From Okapia johnstoni (taxonomy: Eukaryota; Chordata; Mammalia; Artiodactyla; Giraffidae): a stretch of 64,000 nt of DNA. The notes beneath the pieces are model-generated. The model ran no database searches, was not told the DNA's origin, and worked only from the letters and a program-made list of their open reading frames with translations. Every line of letters starts with the position of its first letter. Within the stretch, counting starts at the first letter, position 1. Positions 1 through 11,044 of the stretch are shown piece after piece. The translations under genes and the position numbers were made by a program. The stretch lies in the NCBI GenBank assembly GCA_024291935.2, contig CM044316.1, forward strand, positions 3,092,501 to 3,156,500, read 5' to 3'.

Positions 1-1460
1 AACTCTTCTCAGCCCTAGTCTTCCAGGTTGGAGAAAGAAAATACCCAGTTCTAGCAAACCCTAGCCATCCTGTCCCACATAAATAGTGGAAGAAAAAGAT
101 TGAACACTACTTGTGAAGTTTACAGACAAAAGGCATAGGCTTACTGAGACTGACACCTAATTATAGGATTACAGAATACTTCTCCTTCACCCACAATTCA
201 CCACACATTATATAGGCCCTATACAGCCTTTTACAGTATATACATAATTTCTGGCTATCAACTTGAAAATATGAGGCATGCCAAAAGGCAAAAAAACAAT
301 TTGAAGGGTGAGAAAAAGCATCAGAACCAGATGTGTCAGGGATGTTGGAAATATCAAACCAGGTATTTAAAACAACTTTGATTAATAATATTGCTGCACT
401 GCACCCTGCAGGCCTGCAAGTCTTGCAGCTGCCCAGCCTTGAGACAGAAGAAACAAGCTGGAAACAATGACAGAGACATCAGTATTTTACATAATAGGAA
501 ATCATATAAGTCTGAAGCAAAAGGCCCTGAGGCAAAACCTCACTGTATACAGCAGATAGCAACAGTCTTTACTAGTGGAAGAGAAGGAGGCTACAACTTT
601 TAGGTGGAACTGCGTCAAGTGGGTTCATCAGTTACCAGGGAAAGCAGCATTTGGGCAGGGGACAAGCATGTAAACAGTTACAGATTAAGCCCTATAATTA
701 AGAGGATTGAATAGTCATGTGAGTGAAGCAGGTACTGGTCAAACAAGGAATTAGAGAGAGCAAGAGAACAGACATCTTGAATGATTTGACCATACACTCA
801 CTCCACCCCTACAAACACTGCACAACTCCTACTATCTTGGTCTCCTCTGCAATATCTCTGGAGCCAGGTATGTAGAGAAGCACTGCAACCAAGTGCCATG
901 GATGCAATATAACAATAGCACCTAAACAGTATCAAGACTAAGTTACTTAGTATGCTAAAAATTGTGATTCATTAAGAAGTGGGCAAGTTTTGAGCCAGGT
1001 GCTTGGCATGCAAGACCAGAGGAAGGGAATTCTTCAGTTTTCCCCACATGGTCACATTAACCAGACCAATTTTCCACAGCATCTCACTGCAGATCCAGTA
1101 ATCAGACTCATTAAAAAGTGAGGTCACCACTGTCACCGAGTCTGCAAACAGGTACCCTCCGTTCAGGTTAGGGATGAAATGTAAGAGATTTAAGACATCT
1201 CTTATGGTAGTTAAAAGCCATAGGGCCCCACATGCTAGTGGATGGCCACTTCAGGATTACCTCCACAACTTTCAGGATTACCCCTGCAACATTTATGGTG
1301 AAAAATATCTCACTTGTAGAGGAACAAAGAATACACCCAACATATTTTCAGAAACCATGCAAGCAAAAGAGAGAGGAGTGAAATATTTAGAGTGTTAAGA
1401 ACAAACCCACCAACCTAGAATTCTGTGCCCTGAAAACTATCCTTAAAAGTGAAAAAGAAA
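1..1460. other. No gene recognised; AT-rich intergenic sequence
   Basis: Short open frames only, none with recognisable domains. No recent repeat family is clear. The stretch ends where an L1 5' region becomes recognisable. Confidence 0.4.
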
Positions 1461-1461
1461 T

Positions 1462-3389
1462 AGAAGTTCTGGTTCAAGATGGGAGAGTAGAAGATGTACT
1501 CATCTCCTCCTGTGAAAGCACCAAAACTGCAACTAGCTGTTGACCATCGACAGGAGGATGCTGGACCCACCAAAAAAGGTATCGCCCATCCAAAGATGAA
1601 GAAACCACAGTGAGATGGTTGGAGGGGTGCAATCATGATAAAATCAAATCCTATACCTGCCAGATGGGTGACCCACAAACTGGAAAACAATAATACCAAA
1701 GAAGTTGTCCCAATGTTGTTAAGGTTCTGAACCCTATGTCTGGCTTACCAGGGTGGGGTTCTGACAAAGGGAGCAGGAATCCCAAGGGAATATGACTTTG
1801 AAGGCCAGCAGGACTTGATTATAGGAATTCCACATGACTGGGGGAGGTAGAGACTCCAGTCTTGGAGGACACAAGAAAATCTTACATCTACTAAGATGCA
1901 GGGTAAAGGAACAGTGACCCCACAGGAGACTGAACAAAACTACCTGCTAGTATTGGAGGGTCTCCTGTGGAGGCACAGCTTAACAGTGGAGATGGGTGCA
2001 CTGGTAGCAGCAGTCCTGAAAGAGGCTGCTTGGTGTAAGTGCTCTTGGAGGTTGCCACTAACCCTACCATATAACCCATAGACCCCAGGGCTGGGTGACC
2101 TCAGGCCAAATACAAGGAGGGAGTGCAAACCTATCCATCAGCAGATAACTGGATTAAACCTTTACTGAGCAAGGCTCTACCCACCAGAACAAGACTTATT
2201 TTTTTCTTCATATGATGCATTTTAATGTTGAGGTCTATTTTTGTAAAAGCAAGAAAAAGGAAAATATTAATATAAGAATTAAAAAAAGTAAGCATGTTTA
2301 TGACTTTAGCACTTTTGGTCAACTAGTAGCTGAATGTTGGTGCTTTTCAGTCACTAAGTTGTGTCCAACTCTTTGCAACTCCATGGACTGCAGCAGGCCC
2401 AGGCTCCCCTGTCTTTTATTGTCTCCTGGAGTATTTTCAGTTCTTGATTTTTAGATTTAAATTGGTAGCTGTATATAGTTAAATCATCTAAGAAAGCTGA
2501 GTGTCAAAGAATTGATGCTTTCTAATTGTGGTGCTGGAGGAGACTCTTGAGAGTCCCTCGGACTGCATGGAGATCAAACCAGTCAATCCTAAAGGGAATC
2601 AACCCTGAATATTCATTCATTGAAAGGACTGATGCTGAAGCTGAAACCCCAATACTTTGGCCACCTGATGCAAAGAGCCAACTTATTGGAAAAGACTCTG
2701 ACACTGGGAAAGATTGAAGGTAAAAGAAGAAGGGGGCGACAGAGGATGAGATGGTTAAATAAAATCACTGACACAATGGACATGAATCTGAGCAAAGACT
2801 TATTTTTAACACCCTGTCCCTCCCATCAAGAAGCTTACAGAAGCCTCTTAGCTTCATTCACCAGTGGGCAGACAAAAGAAGCAAGGAGAACCACAATCCT
2901 ACAGCAGCTAGAACAAAAAACCACATTATAGAAAGTTAATCAGGATGGAAAAGCAGAGAGTTATATCCCAGATGAAGGGCCAACATAAAATCCCAGAAAA
3001 ACAACTAAATGAAGTGGAGATAGGCAATCTTTCAGAAAAAGAATTCAGAATAATGGTAGTGAAGATGACCCAGGATCTTAGAAACAGAATGGAGGAAATG
3101 CAAGAAATGTTTACTAAAGACCTAGAAGAACCAAAGAATAAACAAACAAAGATGAACAATACAGTAGAAGGGATCAATAGAATAACTGAGTCAGAGGAAT
3201 GGAAAAGTGACCTGGAGGACAGAATGGAGGAAATCACTGTCACAGAACAGAATATAGAAAAAAGAATGAAAAAAAATTAAGACAGCCTAAGAGACCTCTG
3301 GGACAACATTAAATGCACCAATATTCACATTATTGGGGTCCCAGAAGGAGAAGAGAGAGAAAAAGGACCCGAGAAAATATTTGAAGCGG
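1462..3389 (+). mobile_element. L1 5' region and ORF1 N-terminus, interrupted by a BovB-derived insertion
   Basis: The 5'UTR-like part (to 2190) contains CATCTCCTCCTGTGAAAGCA. It resumes at 2808, and an ORF1 N-terminal coiled-coil frame follows at 2945-3280. That frame begins MEKQRVISQMKGQ and holds repeated Glu/Lys-rich heptads with the ITESEEW and DLEDRMEE blocks of ruminant L1 ORF1p. The frame ends at a TAA near 3280, but homologous sequence with VPEGEE continues to about 3389. There a BovB copy cuts it off. This is a dead fragment. Confidence 0.8.
2204..2794 (-). mobile_element. Rearranged BovB insertion with 13-bp target-site duplication
   Basis: The insertion splits the L1 and is flanked by AAGACTTATTTTT at 2191-2203 and 2795-2807. 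Inside are about 135 bp of unrelated AT-rich sequence. A minus-strand BovB 3'-end fragment follows (about 2340-2450), then a plus-strand BovB 3'-region fragment (about 2490-2794). The opposite orientations suggest a 5' inversion during insertion. The unrelated segment beside the T-rich edge could be a transduced 3' flank. Confidence 0.65.
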
Positions 3390-5405
3390 TTCAGTTCAGT
3401 TCAATTCAGTCACTCAGTTGTGTCCGACTCTTTGTGACCCTATGGACTGCAGCACACCAGGCCTCCCTGTCCATCACCAACTCCTGGAGTTTACCCAAAC
3501 TCATGTCCATTGAGTTTGTGATGCCATCCAACAATCTCATCCTCTGTCGTCCCCTTCTCCTCCTGCCTTCAATCTTTCCCATCATCAGGGTCTTTTCAAA
3601 TGAGCCAGCTCTTCACATCAGGTGGCCAAAGTATTGGAGTTTCAGCTTCAAAATCAGTCCTTCCAATGAACACCCAGGATTGATCTCCTTTAGGATGGAC
3701 TGGTTGGATCTCCTTGCAGTCCAAGGGACTCTCAAGAGTCTTCTCCAACACCACAGTTCAAAAGCATCAATTCTTCGGTGCTCAGCTTTCTTTACAGTCC
3801 AACTCTCACATCGATACGTGACTACTGGAAAAACCATAGCCTTGACTAGACGGACTTTTGTTGGCAAAGTAATGTCTCTGCTTTTTAAAATGCTGTCTAT
3901 ATTGGTCACAACTTTTCTTCCAAGGAGCAAGTGTCTTTTAATTTCATGGCTTCAGTCACCATCTGCAATGATTTTGGAGCCCCCAAAAATAAAGTCTGTC
4001 ACTGTTTCCATGGTTTCCCCATCTATTTGCCATGAAGTGATGGGACCAGATGCCATGATCTTAGTTTTCTGAATGTTGAGTTTTAAGCCAACTTTTTCAC
4101 TCTCCTCTTTCACTTTCATCAAGAGGCTCTTTAGTCCTTCTTTCCTTTCCACAACAAGGGTGGTGTCATCTGCATATCTGAGGTTATTGATATTTCTCCC
4201 AGAAATCTTGATTCCAACCTGTGCTTCATCCAGCCCAGGGCTTCTCATGATGTACTCTGCATAAAAGTTAAATAAGCAGGGTGACAATATACAGCCTTGA
4301 CGTACTCCTTTTCCTATCTGGAACCAGTCTGTTGTTCCATGTCCAGTTCTAACAGTTGCTTCTTGACCTGCATACAGATTTCTCAGGAGGCAGGTCAGGT
4401 GGTCTGGTATTCCCATCTCTTGAAGAATTTTCCACAGTTTGTTGTGATCCACACAGTCAAAGGCTTTGGCATAGTCAATAAAGCAAAAGTAGATGTTTTT
4501 CTGGAACTCTCTTGCTTTTTCGATGATCCAACGGATGTTTGCCATTTGATCTCTGGTTCCTCTGCCTTTTCTGAATCCAGCTTGAACATCTGGAAGCTCA
4601 CGGTTCACATACTGTTGAAGCATGGATTGGAGAATTTTGAGCATTAGTTTGCTAGCGTGTGAGATGAGTGCAATTGTGCAGTAGTTCAAACATTCTTTGG
4701 CATTGCCCTTCTTTGGGACTGGAATAAAAATTGACCTTTCCCAGTTCTGTGGCCACTGTTGAGTTTTCCAAATTTGCTGGCATATTGAGTGCAACACTTC
4801 CACAGCATCATCTTTTAGGATTTGAAATAGATCTTCGTAGAATCATGCAACTTCAAGTTTTTCAGCATTAGAAGTTGGGGCATAGATTTGGATTACTGTG
4901 ATGTTGAATGGTTTGCATAGGAAACAAACTACTCCATTCCTTCTAAGGGATTCTTGCCCACAGTAGTAGATACAATGGTCATCTGAATTCAGTTCGCTGA
5001 TTCCCATTCATTTTAGTTCACTGATTCCTAAAATATCAATGTTCACTCTTGCCATCTCTTGTTTGACCACAGCCAATTTATCTTGATTCATGGACCTAAT
5101 GTTCCTGGTTCCTATGCAATATTGTTCTTTACAGCATCTAACTTTACTTTCACCACCAGATGCAACACAACTGGGCATCGTTTCTGCTTTGACTCAGCCC
5201 CTTCATTCTTTCTGTAGCTATTTCTCCACATTTTCCCCAGTAGTATATTTGACAGCTACTGACCTGGGAGGTTCATCTTTCAGTGCCTTATCTTTTTGCC
5301 TTTTCACACTGTTCATAGGGTTTCGAGGCAAGAATACTGAAGTGGTTTGCCATTCCCTTCTCCAGTGGACCACATTTTGTCTGGTACTAACAGGGACATA
5401 CCTTT
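3390..5405 (-). mobile_element. BovB LINE, minus strand, internally deleted
   Basis: The 3' end is at the left (repeated TTCAG, the complement of GACTGAACTGAAC). A 283-codon reverse-transcriptase frame (3952-4803) has GFRKGRGTRDQ, FIDYAKAFDCVDHNK, GVRQGCILSPCLFN and the catalytic LRYADD. A deletion near 4835 joins RT directly to the distal end of the endonuclease region, so the element is defective. It belongs to the VGIKISGRN / VERKEGLK sublineage shared with the copy at 7915-10281. Confidence 0.93.
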
Positions 5406-5418
5406 AAGCCACTCATTG

Positions 5419-6023
5419 TAGCTGGATGACATGCCCAGTGCCCTGATTGTCCCAATGCTGGTCCTTGTTGAGTGTTAAAACGTTCACTGGCCAAAGGGTG
5501 TCAGTCGATGTGTGGCTGGGAGTCAAGAAGCGGCCCTACTGGAGTGGCTGGGAAGCAAGTCTGGGGAAGGCTGGAGCCAATGTTGGATGATGCCCAGGAG
5601 CGGGGACACCCTGGCATCACCACTGCTCTCCCTGGAGCCAATCCACCACCCAGGAGTAGACGGTACCAAGGCATCTCTGCATTGGTCTCCCTGGGATGGA
5701 TCCACCATCACCACTGGTGGATCGGCTCCATGGGCAGACATCGACTCCTTGGTGGCAGAATGGCTCCACGGGCAGACAGCGACTCCTGGGTGGTGGATAG
5801 GCTCCAGGGTGGGCAGAGGTAAGGCCAAGGTGCCCTCCACTCCTGGGCATCCTCCAACATCAGCTCCAGCCTTTCCCAGACCCCCTTCCCAGCCACTCCA
5901 ACAGGGTCTTTTCCTTGATCCCCTGGCCGCACATTGACTGACATCCCATGGCCAGTGAAGATTCACACACTCAACAAGGACCAGCATTGGGACAACCAGG
6001 GCACCGGGCATGTCATCCAGCTA
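5419..6023. repeat. Long imperfect palindrome (foldback), about 300-bp arms
   Basis: The left edge GCTGGATGACATGCCC (from 5421) is mirrored by GGGCATGTCATCCAGC at the right edge. The complementarity runs inward, with mismatches, through both arms to a centre near 5711. There GATCCACCA and TGGTGGATC flank a 7-base loop. The arms are GC-rich. Related units of about 40 bp containing GGGCAGACA and GACTCCT recur within the right arm. I do not recognise the family. Confidence 0.8.
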
Positions 6024-6164
6024 TGCTGAGCAGCTGGATGGTTAGTAGGAGGCAGTTTTAATAAATAAGGGGGCTTACATACAAGGTTTGTCTTTGTCAG
6101 TCTCAAGACAAGTAGATTTTTCCATCCTCCTGCCACAATCTTAAAAATTTATAAAGAGGCCTTT
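6024..6164. other. Unassigned spacer
   Basis: No recognised repeat or gene between the palindrome and the next SINE. Confidence 0.4.
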
Positions 6165-6472
6165 AAATTTTTATTTATTTATTTATTTTATTTTTTGGCT
6201 GCGCTGGGTCTTTGTTGCTCTGCATGAGCTTTCTATCGTTGTGGCAACTGGGAGCTACTCTCTAGTTGCGATGGGTAGGCTTCTCATTATGGCGGCTTCT
6301 CTTGTTGCAGAGCACAGGCTCTAACATGGTCTGGCTTCAGTAGTTGTGGTGTGATGGCTCAGTTGTACCATGGCATGTAGAATCTTTCTGGACCAGAAAT
6401 CAAACGAGTGTCCCCTGCATTGACAGGTGGATTTTTAACCACTGAACCACCAGAGAAGTCCTACAATAGGGT
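6165..6472 (-). mobile_element. CHR-type tRNA-derived SINE
   Basis: (TTTA)n then TTTTTGGCTGCGCTGGGTCTT at the left and a tRNA-like part ending ACCACTGAACCACCAGAGAA at the right. This is the reverse complement of the cetartiodactyl CHR SINE. Confidence 0.8.
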
Positions 6473-6690
6473 CTAGTCACAGATCCAGTTCAGATGGTCT
6501 CAACAACACATTACTCTCTCAAGGCTGCATCCTTGAAGTGGCTGCTGGTATGGAAATAGTAGGTGGAAAGTACATTCCAAGGACAGGGGAGAGGTTAAGG
6601 AGCCTCTGATCACCTGATTCCTGTTCATGGGTCAATCAGCAGTCACATCCTCTTGATGATCTCCCCCAAAAATGACATGACCCTCTATAC
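6473..6690. other. Unassigned sequence
   Basis: No repeat or gene recognised between the SINE and an L1 fragment. Confidence 0.35.
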
Positions 6691-6863
6691 AGGAAATCTG
6701 GAAGAAAAAACAAACAACTCATAGAATAAGAAACTACAGCAAGATTGCAGGATGCATGGTTAATATACAAAAGTCAATTTCTTGCCTTTATAACAGCAAT
6801 GAACTCATGGACTTTGAGATTAAAGACATAATACCATTTATATTAACATCCCCCAAATGAAAT

Positions 6864-6996
6864 GCTGCTGCTGCTGCTAAGTCGCTTCAGTCGTGTCCGA
6901 CTCTGTGCGACCTCATAGACGGAAGCCCACCAGGCTCCCCCATCCCTGGGATTCTCCAGGCAAGAACACTGGAGTGGGTTGCCATTTCCTTCTCCA
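6864..6996. mobile_element. Bov-A2-type SINE with target-site duplication
   Basis: (GCT)n, then AAGTCGCTTCAGTCGTGTCC and a GGGTTGCCATTTCCTTCTCC end. It is flanked by CCAAATGAAAT (6853-6863) and CCAAAATGAAAT (6997-7008) inside the L1. Confidence 0.9.
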
Positions 6997-7342
6997 CCAA
7001 AATGAAATAACAAGGTATAAATCTAAGAAAATATGTGTAATATCTGCATGAAAAAAACTATAAAACTCTGATGAACAAAATTAGTGAAGAACTAAATAAA
7101 TGGAGAAATATTTCTTGTTCAGTTCATTGATAGAAAGACTGAATACTGTCAAGTTGTCAGTTCTTCCCAGATTGATCTATAGATTCAATGCAATCTCAGT
7201 CAAAATCACTGCAAATTATTTTGTGCATATTGATAAGCTGATTATGAACTTTATATGGAAAGGCTTAAGATCTAGAATAGCTAACAGACTATTGAAGAAG
7301 AATAGTTTGAAGATTGATGCAACCTGACTTCAAAACCTACTA

Positions 7343-7841
7343 CAGGCATATCTCAGAGATATTACAGACCCTAGCAATAAACTGAATACTACAATAAAGA
7401 AAGTCACATGAACTTTTATTGTTTCCCAGTGTACATAAAATTATGTTTACATTATACTGTAGTCTATTAAGAGTGCAATAACACTGTGTCTAAAAAATGT
7501 AAATAATTTAAGTAAAAAATACTTCATTGCTAAAAAATGCTAACCATCACCTGAGCCTCCAATAATTCATGATCTTTTTGCAATGGTAATATTAAATATC
7601 ACTAATCAGGGATCTCCATAACAAATATAATCATAATGAATATGTGAATTAACAATGAATTGAAATATTGTGAGAATTACCAAAATGTGACAGAGAGATT
7701 CAAAGTGAGCAAATGCTGTTGGAAAAATGCCACTGATAGACATGCTTAGGTCAGGGTTGCCACAAACCTTCAATTTGTAAAAAATAAAAATATGTGAAAA
7801 GTGCAATAAACTAAAGCACAATAAAACAAGATATGCATGTG
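7343..7841. mobile_element. Tigger-family (TcMar) DNA transposon, internally deleted
   Basis: The left end is CAGGCATATCTCAGAGATAT and the right end is AAGATATGCATG, matching inverted termini next to TA. The subterminal GCTAAAAAATGCTAACCATCA and GTTGCCACAAACCTTCAATT match Tigger ends. The transposase coding centre is absent, so this is a non-autonomous remnant. Confidence 0.85.
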
Positions 7842-7914
7842 TAAACTACAGTAACCAAGCCAGCATCATCTTAGTGAAAGAAGGAATCGATGAAATATGA
7901 TAGAAATCTCACAT

Positions 7915-10281
7915 CAGTTCAGTTCAGTCGCTCAGTCGTGTCCGACTCTGTGACCCCATGGACAGCAGCACGCCAGGCTTCCCTGTCCATTACCAACTCC
8001 CAGAGCCTACTCAAACTCATGTCCATCGTGTCAATGATGCCATTCAACCATCTCATCTTCTGTCATCCCCTTCTCCTCCCATCTCCAGTCTTGTCCAGGA
8101 TCAGGGTCTTTTCCATTGAGTCAGTTTTTCCCATCAGGTGGCCAAAGTATTGGAGTTTCAGCTTCAGCATCAGTCCTTCCAATGAATATTCAGGACTGAT
8201 CTCCTTTAAGATTGACTGGTTGGATCTCCTTTCAGTCCAAGGGACTCTCAAGAGTCTTCTCCAACACCACAGTTCAAAAGCATCAATTCTTTGGCTCTCA
8301 GCTTTCTTTATGGTCCAACTCTCACATCCATATATGACTACTGGAAAAACCAAAGCTTTGACTAGACAGAATTTTTTTGGTAAAGGAATGTCTCTGCTTT
8401 TTAATATGCTGTCTAGGTTGGTCACAGCTTTTCTTCCAAGGAGCAAGCATCTTTTAATTTCGTGGCTTCAGTCACCATCTGCAGTGATTGTGGAGCCTCA
8501 AAAGTAAAGTCTGTAAGTGTTTTCATTGTTTCCCCATCTATTTGCCATGAAGTGTTGGGACCAGATGCCATGATCTTAGTTTTCTGAATGTTGAGTTTTA
8601 AGCCAAGTTTTTCACTCTCCTCTTTCACTTTCATCAAGAGGTTCTTTAGTCCTTCTTTCCTTTCCACCATAAGGGTGGTGTCATCTGCATATCTGAGGTT
8701 ATTGATATTTCTCCCAGAAATCTTGATTCCAACCTGTGCTTCATCCAGCCCAGGGTTTCTCATGATGTACTCTGCATAGAAGTTAAATAAGCAGGGTGAC
8801 AATATACAGCCTTGACGTACTCCTTTTCCTATTTGGAACCAGTCTGTTGTTCCATGTCCAGTTCTAACAGTTGCTTCTTGACCTGCATACAGATTTCTCA
8901 GGAGGCAGGTCAGGTGGTCTGGTATTCCCATCTCTTGAAGAATTTTCCACAGTTTGTTGTGATCCACACAGTCAAAGGCTTTGGCATAGTCAATAAAGCA
9001 AAAGTAGATGTTTTTCTGGAACTCTTGCTTTCTCAATGATCCAATGATGTTGGCAATTTGATCTCTGGTTCCTCTGCCTTTTCTAAATCCAGCTTGAACA
9101 TCTGGAAGTTCACGGTTCAAGTCTGGCTTGGAGAATTTTGAGCATTAGTTTGCCAGCGTGTGAGATGAGTGCAATTGTGCAGCAGTTTGAACATTCTTTG
9201 GCATGGCCTTTCTTTGGGATTGGAATGACCTTTGGAATGACTGGAAAACTGACCATTTCCAGTCCTGTGGCCACTGCTGCATTTTCCAGATTTGCTGGCA
9301 TATTGAGTGCAGCATTTTCACAGCATCATCTTTTAGGATTTGAAATAGCTCAACTGGAATTCCACCACTTCCACTAGCTTTGTTCATAATGATGTTTCCT
9401 AAGGCCCACTTGACTTCGAATTCCAGGATGTCTGGCTCTAGGTGAGTGATCACACCATCGTGGTTATCTGGGTCATGAAGATCTTTTTTGGATAGTTCTG
9501 CGTATTCTTGCCACCTCTTCTTAATATCTTCTGCTTCTGTTAGGTCCATACCATTTCTGTCCTTTATTGTGCTCATTTTCACATGAAACTTTTCCTTGGT
9601 TATCTCTAATATTCTTGAAGAGATCACTAGTCTTTCCCATTCTATTGTTTTCCTGTATTTCTTTGCATTGATTGCTGAGGAAGGCTTTCTTATATCTCCT
9701 TGCTATCCTTTGGAACTCTGCATTCAAATTGGTATATCTTTCCTTTTCTCCTTTGCCTTTAGCTGCTCTTCTTTTCTCATCTATTTGCAAGGCCTCATCA
9801 GACAACCATTTTGCCCTTTTGCATTTCTTTATCTTGGGAATGGTCTTGATCACTGCCTCCTGTACAATGTCACGAACCTCTGTCCATAGTTCTTCAGGTG
9901 CTCTGTCTATCAGGTCTAATCCCTTGAATCTATTTGTTGCTTCCACTGTATAATTGTAAGATATTTGATTTAGATCATACCTGAATGGTCTAGTGATTTT
10001 CCCTACTTTCTTCAATTTAAGTCTGAATTTGGCAACAAGGAGTTCATTATCTGAGCCACAGTCAGCTCCCAGTCTTGTTTTTTGGTGACTGTATAGTTTC
10101 TCCATGTTTGTCTGCAAAGAATATAATTCATCTGATTGCAGTATTGACCATCTGGTGATGTCCATGTATAGAGTCTTTTCTTGTGTTGTTGGAAGATGGT
10201 GTTTGCTATGACCAGTGCGTTCTCTTTGGAAAAGCTGTTAGCCTTTAATCTGCTTCGTTTGTACTCCAAGGCCAAGTTGTC
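7915..10281 (-). mobile_element. BovB LINE, minus strand, truncated in the endonuclease region
   Basis: The 3' end is at 7915. RT pieces (8422-9120) include FIDYAKAFDCVDHNK and LRYADD; frameshifts break the frame near 9110-9150. The upstream part (9521-10165) continues toward the endonuclease and stops abruptly at about 10281, where an ERV leader begins. It shares the VGIKISGRN and VERKEGLK variants with the copy at 3390-5405. Confidence 0.92.
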
Positions 10282-11044
10282 TTGCTGCGGGCGGATGCCC
10301 TTGTGGCCTGATCCGTTCCATGTCCCCCTTATCCTCACACTGGAGTCTTCGTGTAGCAGGCGCCCTACTGGCTTTTAAGTGCCTGACCTGTGCCCACACA
10401 GTATTGGTTGGCCTAGTCCTCAGTTGGAAAGAAGACACAGGAGAGACCCTCACCCGTTCAGGCAGCAGCTACTGGGGTGCAGTAAGCAGTGGGGCCTTTG
10501 GAACACACCAGAGGGTAACCTTAGCCAGAGTTCCTCAGTTGCTTCCACAGCACTTGCCTGTTCGGAGAGGGTCCCTATGAGAAAGGAGAAGCGAGGAGGT
10601 GGAGGAAGAGGCCCCAAGGTCCCCGTACAGGCCACTAAAAATGTCATGGTCCAAGCGCGGGTTGGAAAAGAATTTCCAGACATGAGACAGAATGAGAGGG
10701 AAATAAAGTTTATTAGAGTGGGAGGTGCTGTTAGAACAGTGGGCCAGCCCAAGGGAGAACCGACCTTGAACAGGGGTCCTTAGTCCACTTTTTTACTCAG
10801 GGTACAAGGAGTGGGATAGGGGTCTTAAGGGTTATTTGCTGATTGGATGAGGCACATATACTGGGTGGAGGGAAGAGTAAGGAAATACCTCCTCCCTATG
10901 GGACAGGAGGGGAGACAGTTTATACTGTTCCATTAATAGTTACAGCATGGGGGAGGGAAGGAAGATAAGGGTCTGGTTTTTCTGTTCCTGCATTTCAAGA
11001 CCCTCCTTGGTTTCATCTGCTCTTTCATCTTTGGGTCACCACAG
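10282..11044 (-). mobile_element. ERV fragment: LTR, primer-binding site and leader, minus strand
   Basis: On the minus strand an LTR of about 403 bp (11044 down to 10642) begins TGTGGTGACC and ends CATGACA. Its AATAAA is at 10714-10709. Seven bases past the LTR a TGG-initial primer-binding-site candidate lies at 10634-10618. Leader-like sequence continues to 10282, where it is cut by BovB. No gag, pol or env is present. The form is that of a gamma-like (class I) ERV; the family was not identified. Confidence 0.7.

Larger units (their letters stand above)
6690..7912 (+). mobile_element. L1 ORF2 C-terminal fragment split by a Bov-A2 and a Tigger
   Basis: An open piece at 7100-7327 reads LPRLIYRFNAISVKI and FIWKG, the conserved distal ORF2 region. 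Upstream sequence before 6863 also fits L1 ORF2. The L1 resumes after the Tigger as ACTACAGTAACCAAGCCAGC. Both interruptions show this L1 is older than the insertions. Confidence 0.75.

Noticed and set aside
3952..4803. 283-codon reverse transcriptase as a possible host gene or active enzyme
   Set aside because: It lies in a BovB copy that lacks the middle of its coding region; there is no sign of domestication.
5472..6011. Open frames of 100-160 codons on both strands in the palindrome
   Set aside because: The same text appears in both directions because the sequence is a GC-rich inverted repeat. No start context, domain or homology is visible.
10379..10783. 134-codon open frame read as a gene
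   Set aside because: It is antisense to an ERV LTR and leader and has no recognisable domain.
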